Shown in pieces: positions 25,659-34,726 of a stretch of 64,000 nucleotides of DNA; the stretch's first letter is position 1, and every line of letters starts with the position of its first letter. This DNA comes from Paenibacillus pinistramenti (GTDB lineage Bacteria; Bacillota; Bacilli; Paenibacillales; Paenibacillaceae). The notes beneath the pieces are model-generated. The model searched no databases and was not told the DNA's origin. It saw nothing but the letters and a program-made list of their open reading frames with translations. The stretch lies in assembly GCF_005869875.1 (NCBI RefSeq), contig NZ_VAWG01000014.1, positions 1 to 64,000 on the forward strand, read 5' to 3'. The position numbers were made by a program, and so were the translations under genes.

Positions 25659-26957
25659 TTAAACCTTCGGCCTGTTTATCCACGGCTTCGGAACCTGGCG
25701 CGGGCGGGAGCGGGGAAGGCAATGCCTTTGCGGCTTTGCCTTCCCCACCTGCCTCAGCAGGAACCGGACGTCCGCCTCGCCGCTTCCGGCGCTGTTCCTT
25801 CCGTCCGGGAGCCGGAAGGCGTGCCGCATCAGCAGCCGCTTGACCTGCCCGGGAGCCAGCCGCGGGCTGCGCTGCAGCAGCTGTGCGGCTGCTCCGGCCG
25901 CAAGCGGGGCGGCGATGCTGGTCCCGGACAGCAGGAAGTAGCTTCGGCCGACCCGCAGATAGGCCAGCTCGCGGTCCAGCCTGGAGCCCGGGGCCCGCAG
26001 AGACACCGTCTCGCCCGGCGCACAGAGATCCGGCTTCCGGATGCCGCCCGGACCCGGACCGCGGCTCGAATACCAGGCGACGCGGTCACCGGCCTGCCGG
26101 ATCGTGCGGCGGTCGTCCACGGCGCCGACCGTCAGAGCCGAAGGGCTGACGCCGGGCGATTCAATCGTGCCGGAGGCGGGCCCGCTGTTGCCCGCGGCAG
26201 CGACGGTGAAGATGCCGGCTCTCACGGCCTTCTCGGCGGCCTGGCACAGCGGATCGCCCTTGCAGCCCGCCGCCGCGGCCGGGCCGCCAAAGGACATGGA
26301 CAGGATGCGGATTCCAAGCCGCTTCCGGTTCGCGATGCACCATTCGATCCCTTTGATAATGGTGGAATCGCGGCCCTCCCCGAACTGGTCGAGCACTTTG
26401 ACGCCTACCAGCTCTGCTCCCGGAGCGGGCCCCCGGTATTTGCCTCTGCTTGCCCAGCCGTTGCCGGCCGCATCCCCTGCAATATGCGTCCCATGCCCGT
26501 TATCGTCATAAGGCTGGGTCCGGCCGTTTACAAAATCCTTGAACGCGGCAATCCGGTTGACCGGCCGGGTCAGGTCCGGATGCGGATAGATGCCGGTATC
26601 AAGCAGGGCAATCCGGATTCCCCGCCCATCCAGTCCCCGCTTTCTCCGGACAGCCGCAGCCCCTATCGAGGGGGTGGCGATATCCAGGTTTATGGTCCGG
26701 ACCCGGTCCGGGTAAATCCCTTTTACACTGCGGCATCTCGCGATCTGCCTGAGACAGCGGCGGGACGCCCTGCCAGCCAAGGCATGAATGAGGCCCAGTC
26801 TGCGCTGCACGGGGAATGCGTTGGGCCCAAGCTCTTTCCTGAATCTGCGCAGCAGTCCGGGCGTTAATCGGGAGCTAAACTGGACGATCACCGGAATGCC
26901 GGCGGCGCGGCGGCTCTTCAGATCCGGGGCAGCCAGCTTCCTTCTTTGGTTTGTCAT
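25659..26957 (-). CDS. aprX: Subtilisin-family serine protease, AprX-like
   Basis: Peptidase S8 of 432 aa. The catalytic triad is visible as Asp120 (LLDTGIYPHPDL), His155 (NGHGTHIAG) and Ser347 (SGTSIAAP), with the oxyanion Asn257 in AAAGNSGP. An N-terminal part of about 100 residues resembles an inhibitor-like propeptide. No signal peptide is seen, and AprX of B. subtilis (442 aa) is likewise described as intracellular. The C-terminal tail is basic (RHCLPRSRPRQVPK). The gene is clearly more GC-rich than its neighbours. AGAGGTGAT precedes the ATG on the minus strand. It is divergent from the unrecognised basic protein. Confidence 0.87.
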   Translation of the reverse strand: MTNQRRKLAAPDLKSRRAAGIPVIVQFSSRLTPGLLRRFRKELGPNAFPVQRRLGLIHALAGRASRRCLRQIARCRSVKGIYPDRVRTINLDIATPSIGAAAVRRKRGLDGRGIRIALLDTGIYPHPDLTRPVNRIAAFKDFVNGRTQPYDDNGHGTHIAGDAAGNGWASRGKYRGPAPGAELVGVKVLDQFGEGRDSTIIKGIEWCIANRKRLGIRILSMSFGGPAAAAGCKGDPLCQAAEKAVRAGIFTVAAAGNSGPASGTIESPGVSPSALTVGAVDDRRTIRQAGDRVAWYSSRGPGPGGIRKPDLCAPGETVSLRAPGSRLDRELAYLRVGRSYFLLSGTSIAAPLAAGAAAQLLQRSPRLAPGQVKRLLMRHAFRLPDGRNSAGSGEADVRFLLRQVGKAKPQRHCLPRSRPRQVPKPWINRPKV

Positions 26958-27122
26958 TGACGGATCACCTCTGTTGATCAGTCTATGCGGCTTTTTCAGA
27001 GGAGGCGCCGGTCTATGAATCTAGTATGTTCCTCCATTTTGGTTGAAATGAGGCGTTTAATCGGTTCCGACTGCAGGTTTGGAGCATCTACTATTCTATC
27101 TCCAAAGAAAGTGGTGATAAGA

Positions 27123-27533
27123 ATGAGAGCTTCGAACAAGAAAAGAGTTTTGACCAGCAAAGAGAAAGCCTTAATTATGGCAAGGGTGAAAGCGGCAAAG
27201 GCTGCCCGGGCCAAAGCAGCGGCAAAAGCCAAAGCAACCGCTCCAAAGCGGCGCAGAGTCAGACAAACGCTAGACCGGTTCATTGTGTTAGCGGTGAGCC
27301 CGAACGGAACGAATACGCCTAAGGATTCCGCCGGCTGGACGGCCCGTCTGATTCCGCAGGGCGGCGGAACTTCGATTACCGCCAACTTTGACGATTTCGG
27401 TGTTGTCCGGTTCCCGAATATCACGACCTTGACAGATGTTGCTTATACCTTGACGATTTTTGACGAGAACAATAACGCTCTTGTCTCCCGCTCCGTACCG
27501 GCTAACCGTGAGTTTTATGTAGCCCGCTTCTAA
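27123..27533 (+). CDS. Unrecognised protein: Lys/Ala-rich basic N-terminus plus small beta domain
   Basis: 136-aa protein that I do not recognise. Residues 1-48 are very basic and Ala-rich (KAAKAARAKAAAKAK, then APKRRRVRQ), resembling histone-H1-like tails that bind nucleic acid or a charged surface. Residues about 50-136 look like an all-beta domain with alternating hydrophobic positions: RFIVLAVSPNG, GWTARLIPQGG, VAYTLTIFDENN and NREFYVARF. There is no signal peptide, cysteine or catalytic motif. ATG 27123 has GTGGTGA about six bases upstream; the open frame before it (from 26985) has no site. It is transcribed divergently from the AprX-like protease and ends in a strong terminator. A spore-coat or nucleoid role is possible but not shown. 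Confidence 0.7.
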   Translation: MRASNKKRVLTSKEKALIMARVKAAKAARAKAAAKAKATAPKRRRVRQTLDRFIVLAVSPNGTNTPKDSAGWTARLIPQGGGTSITANFDDFGVVRFPNITTLTDVAYTLTIFDENNNALVSRSVPANREFYVARF

Positions 27534-27576
27534 GAGGCTCTTATTCGAGGCAGATGAACCCGGTTACAAAGAAGGC

Positions 27577-27626
27577 AAAGCACCCGCCAGCGCCATGCAT
27601 CAGCACCGCTGGCGGGTGCTTTTGTT
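27577..27626 (+). terminator. Rho-independent terminator after the basic protein gene
   Basis: AAAGCACCCGCCAGCG pairs perfectly with CGCTGGCGGGTGCTTT, followed by TTG and more T. Confidence 0.88.
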
Positions 27627-27669
27627 TATGCCGCTGCCTATGTAGCAGGCTTCACATGCTGACAATGCG

Positions 27670-27698
27670 TGTAAAGTTCTTGTATAAGGTTGTATAAT
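27670..27698 (+). promoter_or_regulatory. Promoter of the MerR-B12 regulator covered by direct repeats
   Basis: A -10 TATAAT (27693-27698) lies about 36 bases before the GTG start. Read on the minus strand, TATACA, TATACA and TTTACA occur in succession with spacings of 10 and 11 bases, from the -10 back to 27670. This resembles the roughly 11-bp direct repeats with a TnTACA core bound by Thermus CarH, and suggests autoregulation. The assignment rests on the pattern and on the regulator type encoded next. Confidence 0.5.
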
Positions 27699-27733
27699 GG
27701 TGAGTAAACGAAATGATAGACGGAGTGATTGCA

Positions 27734-28804
27734 GTGTACTCAATCAAACAGGTGGCCGCGATGCTGGAGATTCCTGCGGTTACGCTGAGAGCCTGGGAGA
27801 ACCGGTATAAGGCAGTGCAGCCTCAGCGCAATGAATCGGGCTACAGGGTGTATTCGCGGGAGAACGTGGAGGATCTCCGCTGGCTCAAGCAGCAGGTGGA
27901 GGAGAAGGGGACGAGCATTTCCAGTGCGGTATGCCAGCTGAAACAGCGTCAGTCGGAAATAGGCGGAAGAGCTGGAGCGGCCGGAAGAGCTGCCGGAGTG
28001 CCTGAAGGCCCTCTTTCGGGACGTGGACATGGAACAGGAACAGGAATTGCAGACGGACCAGTAACTGAACCGAGAACCGAGATCGAAACGGCAGTCGCAG
28101 CTGAACCGGGAATCTTAACCGGCCCCGGTACCGGAATGGCACCCGAAATGTTAACCGGCGTCGGCCCCGGCACTACTGCTCTTCAAACGATGAGCGGCCG
28201 GATTTATCAGTCGCTGATTTCTTTTCACGGGGAACGGGCCAAGGAGCTGATGGATTTCGGCTTCTCTCTGTACGGTTATGATGCGATGGTTTATCAGGTG
28301 CTGGTCCCTGTTCTGGTGCGGGTTGGAGATGAATGGGAGGCCGGCAGGGCGACGGTTGCCCAGGAGCATTTTGCGACCCAGATGATTATGCTCCGTTTCT
28401 CGCATTTCTTTCATCTCTTCCCGGTTTACCGCTCCCTGCCCAAGGCTCTTGCGTTCTGTCCGGAAGGAGAGCATCATCAGGCCGGGCTGCTGCTGTTCTC
28501 TTTGTTCCTGCGGAAGCAGGGCATGGAGGTGCTCTATCTTGGCGCCAATACCCCCGAGGCGGGGCTGGACAAGCTGATCGGCGAACAGGGGATTGATCTG
28601 GTCTGTATGTCGCTGACCACCCCCCGGCTGACCGGGGCAGCGGCTGAGCTGGTCGGGCGGCTTAAGGCCTCATATCCGAGGCTGCGTTTTGCGGTTGGGG
28701 GGAAGGCGCTGGAGAAAGCGGAGGCCGGGTCTTTCCCTGTTGAAGTGATGCCGCCGATGCCGCAGGAGTGGGAACGGTGGTTTGAGAAGGAATTTTTCGA
28801 ATAA
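27734..28804 (+). CDS. MerR-family regulator with cobalamin-binding domain (CarH/LitR-like photoreceptor)
   Basis: 356-aa transcription factor. Residues 1-75 are a MerR winged helix (MYSIKQVAAMLEIPAVTLRAWENRY). Residues about 78-155 are an unusually long Gly/Thr/Pro-rich linker. Residues 160-230 form the four-helix cap with the W-x9-EH motif (Trp201, Glu211, His212). The rest is a B12-binding fold with E-x-H-x2-G (Glu246, His248 as the lower cobalt ligand). Both motifs are those by which CarH holds adenosylcobalamin and senses light. In the dark such proteins repress carotenoid or stress genes as tetramers. GTG 27734 has GGAG nine bases upstream and gives the natural MerR N-terminus; ATG 27713 is possible but lacks a site. 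An isoprenoid gene, fni, follows. Confidence 0.88.
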   Translation: MYSIKQVAAMLEIPAVTLRAWENRYKAVQPQRNESGYRVYSRENVEDLRWLKQQVEEKGTSISSAVCQLKQRQSEIGGRAGAAGRAAGVPEGPLSGRGHGTGTGIADGPVTEPRTEIETAVAAEPGILTGPGTGMAPEMLTGVGPGTTALQTMSGRIYQSLISFHGERAKELMDFGFSLYGYDAMVYQVLVPVLVRVGDEWEAGRATVAQEHFATQMIMLRFSHFFHLFPVYRSLPKALAFCPEGEHHQAGLLLFSLFLRKQGMEVLYLGANTPEAGLDKLIGEQGIDLVCMSLTTPRLTGAAAELVGRLKASYPRLRFAVGGKALEKAEAGSFPVEVMPPMPQEWERWFEKEFFE

Positions 28805-29008
28805 GGGGTTAATACGGGTAAGGGTTAAGGCGGACACGGGGCGAAAGACTATACCTTGAAATCCGCCGCAAAAATGATTACTGTTTACCCTATGACTGCC
28901 CGGTTTTTTTACATAGAAAGATGATGGACAATATTAGTTGAAAAAGGCGATGCAGCAGCAAAGGTTATCCCAAATCGACCTGGCTATAGAGAAAGGAAGA
29001 CAATCATC

Positions 29009-30160
29009 GTGAAGCAGAAGCGGCGCGGCACAGCATATAAAGGAACAGCACACAGCGGTTCAGTATTTACAAGAAGGGGATTCCGGAAATCTGCCGATCC
29101 CCTGCTTCTGGAGTCAGGGCAGGCTTCGTCCATGACGGACATCTCGGGACGCAAGACGGAGCATATCCGCATCTGCCTGGAGCAAGAGGTTAATGGAGCA
29201 GGGGTGAGCACCGGATTCGAACACTACCGGTTTCGCCATAATGCTCTGCCGGAGGTTGACTTTGAGGAGATTTCTCTGGAGACGGAGTTCCTCGGCCATA
29301 AGCTGCGCGCTCCGCTGCTTATCAGCTCAATGACAGGCGGGAGCCCTGCGGGCGGCTCCATTAACGAGCGGCTGGCAGAAGCTGCGGAGCACAGAGGCTG
29401 GGCGATGGGCGTAGGCTCGGTGCGCGCCGCCGTAGAGCGGGACGAGCTTGCGCCGACCTTTGCGGTGAGACGGTTCGCGCCGACGATTCCCGTCATCGCC
29501 AATCTGGGCGCCGTCCAGTTCAATTACGGATTCGGCACGGAGGATGCGCGGCGGGCTGTGGAGATTGCGCAGGCCGATATGCTGGTGCTGCATTTGAACA
29601 GCCTGCAGGAGGTATTCCAGCCGGAAGGCGACACGGCGTTCGGCGGTCTGCTGAAGAAGATCGAAGGGTTGTGCCGGGAGCTCGAAGTGCCTGTTGGCGT
29701 CAAGGAGGTCGGCTGGGGCATCGACGGGGAGACTGCGCAGCGCCTTTATGCGGCGGGAGTAGACTTCATTGACGTGGCGGGTGCGGGCGGAACCTCCTGG
29801 AGCCAAGTGGAAAAATTCCGCAGCGCCGACGCCCTGCGCCGCCAAGCTGCCGAAGCGTTCGCCGGCTGGGGCAATCCGACCGCCGAATGCATCCGCGAGG
29901 TGCGCGGATTGCTGCCGGAGGCGGCCCTGATTGGCAGCGGCGGCCTCAGCAGCGGCGTCGAAGCCGCCAAAGCCATCGCGCTTGGCGCCGACCTGGCCGG
30001 CTTTGGCCGCTCGCTGCTCGGCTCCGCCGTTTCGTCGGCGGCTGAGGTGGAAGAGCAGCTCGCCCGCACCGAGCTGGAACTGCGGACCGTCATGCTCGGA
30101 ATCGGCGTCCGGAGTGTGCAGGAGCTGAAGAAGACGAACCGGCTTATCCGCCTTTCATAG
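29009..30160 (+). CDS. fni: Isopentenyl-diphosphate delta-isomerase, type 2 (FMN-dependent)
   Basis: Interconverts isopentenyl and dimethylallyl diphosphate using reduced FMN. Family motifs include RKTEHI, the FMN-contact MTGG, NLGAVQFNYG, HLNSLQE, VKEVGWG, DVAGAGGTSWS and the phosphate loop GSGGLSSGVEAAKA. GTG 29009 has AAAGGAAG about ten bases upstream and gives 383 aa. Typical family members begin at the position of ATG 29132 (MTDISGRKTEHI), so a basic N-terminal extension of 41 residues is either real or a start-site choice. It lies 200 bases after the CarH-like regulator on the same strand, which suggests light- or B12-responsive isoprenoid control. Confidence 0.9.
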   Translation: MKQKRRGTAYKGTAHSGSVFTRRGFRKSADPLLLESGQASSMTDISGRKTEHIRICLEQEVNGAGVSTGFEHYRFRHNALPEVDFEEISLETEFLGHKLRAPLLISSMTGGSPAGGSINERLAEAAEHRGWAMGVGSVRAAVERDELAPTFAVRRFAPTIPVIANLGAVQFNYGFGTEDARRAVEIAQADMLVLHLNSLQEVFQPEGDTAFGGLLKKIEGLCRELEVPVGVKEVGWGIDGETAQRLYAAGVDFIDVAGAGGTSWSQVEKFRSADALRRQAAEAFAGWGNPTAECIREVRGLLPEAALIGSGGLSSGVEAAKAIALGADLAGFGRSLLGSAVSSAAEVEEQLARTELELRTVMLGIGVRSVQELKKTNRLIRLS

Positions 30161-30264
30161 CCTTGCCCCTGCATTTGATCTAATATATAATATGTAAGAT
30201 TGTTTGAAGGAAGCTTTGGCTGGATTGAAATTCATCTTACTTATTATGAGGAGTTGTCATATAA

Positions 30265-31365
30265 ATGGCTTTGAAAGCAGGAATCGTGGGTCTGCCGAAC
30301 GTCGGAAAGTCCACGCTGTTTAACGCAATCACGCAGGCGGGAGCGGAATCCGCCAACTATCCGTTTTGTACGATCGACCCGAATGTCGGCGTTGTTGAGG
30401 TTCCGGATGAGCGGCTGGACAAACTGACGGAGCTGGTCGTTCCGAACAGAACGGTTCCGACAGCTTTTGAATTTGTGGACATTGCAGGTCTGGTGCGCGG
30501 CGCAAGCAAAGGCGAAGGACTCGGCAACAAGTTTCTCGCCCATATCCGCGAAGTGGACGCCATCGTTCATGTGGTCCGCTGCTTTGAAGACGAGAATATT
30601 ACGCACGTCGACGGCAAGGTTAACCCGGTAAGCGATATCCAGACGATCAACCTGGAGCTGATCCTTGCAGACCTGGAAAGCGTGGATAAACGTATCGACC
30701 GTGCGAAGAAAAATATGAAGGGCGGCAACAAGCAGTACGCCCAAGAGGTTGAAGTGCTGGAGCGCCTGAAAGAGGCGCTGTACAACGACCAGGCTGCGCG
30801 CAGCGTGGAGCTGTCCGATGAGGAAAGGCTGCTCGTCCGCGACCTGCATCTTCTGACGATGAAGCCGGTCCTATATGCCGCTAACGTGAGCGAAGACGGC
30901 GTGACCGACGCGGATACCAACCCTTATGTGCAGCAGGTCCGTGATTTTGCCGCTGCGGAGAACGCCGCTGTGGTACCGATCAGCGCCAAGGTAGAAGCGG
31001 AAATCGCCGAGCTTGAGGGCGACGATAAGGCGATGTTCCTTGAGGAGCTGGGACTTCAGGAGTCCGGATTGAACCGTCTGATCAAGGCTGCCTACAGCCT
31101 GCTTGGCTTGTATACGTATTTTACAGCAGGTGTGCAGGAAGTTCGCGCCTGGACCATCCGCAAAGGAACCAAGGCTCCTGGTGCGGCCGGCGTCATCCAT
31201 AGCGATTTCGAGCGCGGCTTTATCCGTGCAGAGGTAGTCTCTTACGATGACCTCGTCGCCGCTGGTTCCATGAATGCTGCCAAAGAACGCGGCCAGCTCC
31301 GCCTTGAGGGCAAAGAATACGTCGTGCAGGATGGCGACATTATGCACTTCCGCTTTAACGTATAA
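30265..31365 (+). CDS. ychF: Redox-regulated ATPase YchF (Obg family)
   Basis: P-loop NTPase of 366 aa that binds ATP rather than GTP. Motifs are G1 GLPNVGKST (residues 8-16), switch DIAGLV and the altered G4 ANVSED in place of NKxD, the hallmark of YchF. A C-terminal TGS domain follows, with FERGFIRAEVVSYDDL and QDGDIMHFRF. It associates with ribosomes and affects the oxidative stress response in other bacteria. TATAAT lies in the upstream gap, and GAGGAG precedes the ATG. Monocistronic. Confidence 0.95.
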   Translation: MALKAGIVGLPNVGKSTLFNAITQAGAESANYPFCTIDPNVGVVEVPDERLDKLTELVVPNRTVPTAFEFVDIAGLVRGASKGEGLGNKFLAHIREVDAIVHVVRCFEDENITHVDGKVNPVSDIQTINLELILADLESVDKRIDRAKKNMKGGNKQYAQEVEVLERLKEALYNDQAARSVELSDEERLLVRDLHLLTMKPVLYAANVSEDGVTDADTNPYVQQVRDFAAAENAAVVPISAKVEAEIAELEGDDKAMFLEELGLQESGLNRLIKAAYSLLGLYTYFTAGVQEVRAWTIRKGTKAPGAAGVIHSDFERGFIRAEVVSYDDLVAAGSMNAAKERGQLRLEGKEYVVQDGDIMHFRFNV

Positions 31366-31406
31366 CTCCATTTAAAACGGATTATTTTAGCATAGAAAAA
31401 TAAAAG

Positions 31407-31435
31407 AATCCCACCCGGACCGGGTGGGATTTTTA
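31407..31435. terminator. Terminator between ychF and the convergent SDR gene
   Basis: AATCCCACCCGG directly abuts CCGGGTGGGATT, with A-rich flank on one side and T-rich flank on the other. Confidence 0.88.
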
Positions 31436-31482
31436 TAGCTTGCAGCGGACCGGCACCATAGCCGGCCTGCCGAACCTCTTAT

Positions 31483-32424
31483 TTAAACCTTCAATTTCTC
31501 CTGCTGCCGGAGGCTGGGTTCGGAATCAGCCGAAGCCTCCGCCTGTTCCGCGGCTGCCCTTGTCACGGCCTCGCTCCATGCCCAGAAACGCCGGGCCTCC
31601 TCGGAAGAGGCGGCTCTGGCAGATATTTTTGCAGGCTTCCGCTTGTAGAAATACTGGCCCGAACAGCCGGTAACCTCCGGAGAGGCGGCCAGATACACGG
31701 CAGTGTCCGCGCCCTGCTCAGGCGTCAGAAAGAACGGCCTTAACATCCGGTGCACGGAAGCCCCGAAGCCCGTTGAGCGGCTTACGCCGATCTGCGTCGA
31801 GACGGCGCCGGGATGAACGGCATTGACCGTAACTCCGGTACCCTTCAGCCTCTCGTCCAGCTCTTTCATAAACCATAAATTGGCCAGCTTGGAGCGGCCG
31901 TAGGCTCCCCAGACTGTAAAGCTCTGCTCCATTTGGGGATCCTCGTAATTCATTCTGCCTATTTTATGAGCGCCGGAGGAGACGATGACAATGCGCCCCT
32001 GGCGGCTGTTTTTTAATAAGGGAAGCAGTTCCCGGGTTAAAATAAAATGTCCGAGATGGTTGACGCCCATCTGGCGTTCGAATCCATCCTCGGTTTCTTC
32101 GCGTTTAAGCGTAACAACGCCGGCGTTGTTCACCAGGACGTCGATGTGGCTGCAGCGTTCTTTCAGAATGTCCGCGGCCCGGCGGATTTGCCTGATGGAA
32201 GCCAGGTCGCACAAGATCAGTTCGGGATCCTCGCGTTTGCAGCAGCGTCTCACATTTTCCACAGCCGCCGTTCCCCGCTCCAGACTGCGGGCCAGCAGGA
32301 AGACCTTCATGCCGTACTCGGAAGCAAGCCTTCTGGCCATGGCCAATCCCATCCCTCCGCTTGCTCCGGTGATGACGGCGATTCTTTGCCGGGTATCCGG
32401 CCAGCTTGATTCTTGTTTAGACAT
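31483..32424 (-). CDS. SDR-family oxidoreductase, retinol-dehydrogenase-like
   Basis: NAD(P)-dependent oxidoreductase of 313 aa with intact motifs: TGASGGMG (about 19-26), NNAG, the catalytic Ser region IVIVSSGAHK, and YGRSK with Tyr and Lys. Its length and the HPGAVSTQIG segment resemble the RDH11-14/WW-oxidoreductase group. The substrate is unknown. A C-terminal stretch rich in Ala and Glu extends about 40 residues past the fold. GGAAGGTG lies eight bases before ATG 32424. It is divergent from prfA. Confidence 0.82.
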   Translation of the reverse strand: MSKQESSWPDTRQRIAVITGASGGMGLAMARRLASEYGMKVFLLARSLERGTAAVENVRRCCKREDPELILCDLASIRQIRRAADILKERCSHIDVLVNNAGVVTLKREETEDGFERQMGVNHLGHFILTRELLPLLKNSRQGRIVIVSSGAHKIGRMNYEDPQMEQSFTVWGAYGRSKLANLWFMKELDERLKGTGVTVNAVHPGAVSTQIGVSRSTGFGASVHRMLRPFFLTPEQGADTAVYLAASPEVTGCSGQYFYKRKPAKISARAASSEEARRFWAWSEAVTRAAAEQAEASADSEPSLRQQEKLKV

Positions 32425-32622
32425 GGCAGCTTCACCTTCCGTTAGAATAGGTATGAACTCAGTCTAAAAGTTCTGAATCTAAAATGCAAATACCCGCATC
32501 TGTTCAAAATTTGAATGTCATGATATAATAAAAAGTCGTTTACCAATTTGAAGTTTGCAGAATAAATATAGCTATGAGCTTATGCCTATTATCAGATATG
32601 AACCTACGAGAGGTGAATTCCT

Positions 32623-33690
32623 TTGCTGGATAAACTTGAAGCCCTGGTTGATCGTTACGAGAAGCTGAGTGAGCTGCTTTGCGATCCGGATGTTGCCAGT
32701 GATCCAAAGAAGCTGCGGGACTATTCGAAAGAACAGTCGGACCTGCAGCCCGCTTATGAAGCCTATAAAGAATACAAGCAGGTACTGGAAGAGCTTGACG
32801 CGGCTAAAGAAATGCAGAACGAGAAGCTTGATGATGAAATGAAAGAAATGGTTAAAGGCGAAATTGACAGCCTGACGGCCCGCAAGCAGGAGCTTGATGA
32901 GCAGATCCGCATTCTGCTGCTGCCTAAAGACCCGAATGACGACAAGAACGTCATTGTGGAGATCCGCGGCGCTGCCGGCGGGGACGAAGCGGCTCTGTTT
33001 GCGGCTGATTTGTACCGGATGTATACCCGCTATGCCGATGCCCAAGGCTGGAAGATCGAGCTGATGGATGTGAATGAAAGCGACCTTGGCGGCTTTAAAG
33101 AGGTTATCTTTATGATCAACGGCCGCGGGGCTTACAGCAAAATGAAATACGAGAGCGGCGCGCACCGCGTTCAGCGGATCCCGGCTACGGAATCCGGCGG
33201 ACGGATTCACACCTCCACCTCCACGGTAGCGGTGCTGCCTGAAGCTGAGGAAGTCGATATTCAAATCCTAGACAAGGATATCCGTGTCGATACGTTCTGC
33301 TCCAGCGGAGCGGGCGGACAGTCGGTTAACACCACCAAATCCGCAGTCCGCGTAACCCATATCCCTACCGGCATTGTCGCCACCTGCCAGGACGGCAAAT
33401 CGCAGAACTCCAATAAGGAGAAGGCCCTGCAGGTGCTGCGTACCCGGATCTACGATATGATGCGCCAGGAAGAGGAGGCCAAATACGCCGGCGAGCGGAA
33501 GAGCAAGGTCGGCACCGGTGACCGCAGTGAACGGATCCGCACCTATAACTTCCCGCAGAGCCGGGTGACGGACCACCGTATTGGTCTGACCCTGCACAAG
33601 CTGGACCAGGTGATGAACGGTGAGATTGGAGAAATCTTGTCAGCGCTGACGATTGCCGAGCAGTCCGAACTGCTGGAAAAAGGAGAATAA
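32623..33690 (+). CDS. prfA: Peptide chain release factor 1
   Basis: Recognises UAA and UAG stop codons and triggers peptide release. 355 aa. The stop-codon tripeptide Pro187-Ala-Thr189 (RIPATES) identifies RF1 rather than RF2, and Gly231-Gly-Gln233 ([10 protein letters not shown]) is the catalytic GGQ loop. The start is TTG 32623 behind GAGAGGTG. A -10 TATAAT lies at 32524-32529, and the palindrome TTCAAAATTTGAA (32503-32515) overlaps the -35 position. The methylase of its Gln233 is encoded four bases downstream. Confidence 0.96.
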   Translation: MLDKLEALVDRYEKLSELLCDPDVASDPKKLRDYSKEQSDLQPAYEAYKEYKQVLEELDAAKEMQNEKLDDEMKEMVKGEIDSLTARKQELDEQIRILLLPKDPNDDKNVIVEIRGAAGGDEAALFAADLYRMYTRYADAQGWKIELMDVNESDLGGFKEVIFMINGRGAYSKMKYESGAHRVQRIPATESGGRIHTSTSTVAVLPEAEEVDIQILDKDIRVDTFCSSGAGGQSVNTTKSAVRVTHIPTGIVATCQDGKSQNSNKEKALQVLRTRIYDMMRQEEEAKYAGERKSKVGTGDRSERIRTYNFPQSRVTDHRIGLTLHKLDQVMNGEIGEILSALTIAEQSELLEKGE

Positions 33691-33694
33691 CGCT

Positions 33695-34600
33695 TTGAAC
33701 AGAGACAGTTATGTCATGTCAGCAGCGATAAATATTAAGGAAGCCCTTCAAGAGGCTTCTTCTTTTTTGGAGAAGGCCGGCATTATGGAGCCTGAATCCA
33801 ATGCCCGCCTGCTGCTCAGCCACCTGCTTGGCTTCTCGCCGGCTGCGCTGCTCGCTGCGCAAAGGGAGCCTTTTCCCGGCAGCCGGCGGGCCGAATGGGA
33901 GCAGCTTGTAAGCCGCAAGGCGCAGGGCGAGCCGGCCCAGTATATTATTGGGGAGCAGGAATTCTACGGACTATCGTTTGAAGTTAATCCTGCCGTCCTG
34001 ATCCCCCGCCCGGAGACAGAGCTGCTTGTGGAGCGGATCGTGCAGCTCGGCAGCGGGCTCTTCAGCGCTGAGGCCCCGGCTGCCCATTCGCCGCTTGTGG
34101 CGGACATCGGCACAGGCAGCGGCGCCATTGCTGCGGCGATCAAGCATCTGCGCCCCGGCTGGCGCCTGATGGCCAGTGATATTTCGCCGGCTGCGCTGGA
34201 AGTCGCCCGCAGAAATGCTGCCCGCCTTGATCTGCAAATTGACTTCCGGGAGGGGAATCTGCTGGAGCCCTTCACAGGCCTTAAGCTCGATATTCTGGTG
34301 TCTAATCCCCCTTATATTCCGGCAGCGGTGATTGAGGGGCTGCAGCCTGAGGTTAAGAATTATGAGCCGCGCTCCGCACTGGATGGGGGAGCAGACGGGC
34401 TCGATCCATACCGGATCATGATGGAGCAGCTGCCGCTGCTTGAGGCTCCGCCGAGGCTGATCGGATTTGAGCTCGGGATGGGACAGGCTGACGAGGTCGC
34501 CGAGCTTCTGGACAAGACCGGTTACTGGTCCCGCATTGAAACGGTGAAGGATTACGCCGGAATCGGGCGGCATGTGATCGGGATGGCTGGCAGCAATTAA
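33695..34600 (+). CDS. prmC: Release factor glutamine N5-methyltransferase
   Basis: S-adenosylmethionine-dependent enzyme that methylates the GGQ glutamine of release factors. An N-terminal helical domain is followed by a Rossmann fold with VADIGTGSGAIAAAI and the catalytic SNPPYIP. The substrate-binding PRPETELLVE is also present. The start is TTG 33695, ten bases after AGGAG and four bases after the prfA stop, giving 301 aa; ATG 33716 is a weaker alternative. The prfA-prmC pairing is conserved across bacteria. Confidence 0.93.
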   Translation: MNRDSYVMSAAINIKEALQEASSFLEKAGIMEPESNARLLLSHLLGFSPAALLAAQREPFPGSRRAEWEQLVSRKAQGEPAQYIIGEQEFYGLSFEVNPAVLIPRPETELLVERIVQLGSGLFSAEAPAAHSPLVADIGTGSGAIAAAIKHLRPGWRLMASDISPAALEVARRNAARLDLQIDFREGNLLEPFTGLKLDILVSNPPYIPAAVIEGLQPEVKNYEPRSALDGGADGLDPYRIMMEQLPLLEAPPRLIGFELGMGQADEVAELLDKTGYWSRIETVKDYAGIGRHVIGMAGSN

Positions 34601-34726
34601 GATTTGTTCTGACACGCCCGGATAGTGTAACATTAGGAATGGTTTGAACGTAGTTTATATGTCAGTCACTAAAGAACTTTGCGAAGAGACAGAGTTCAGG
34701 CATAAAGGACTCTGGGGGGATCCGGG

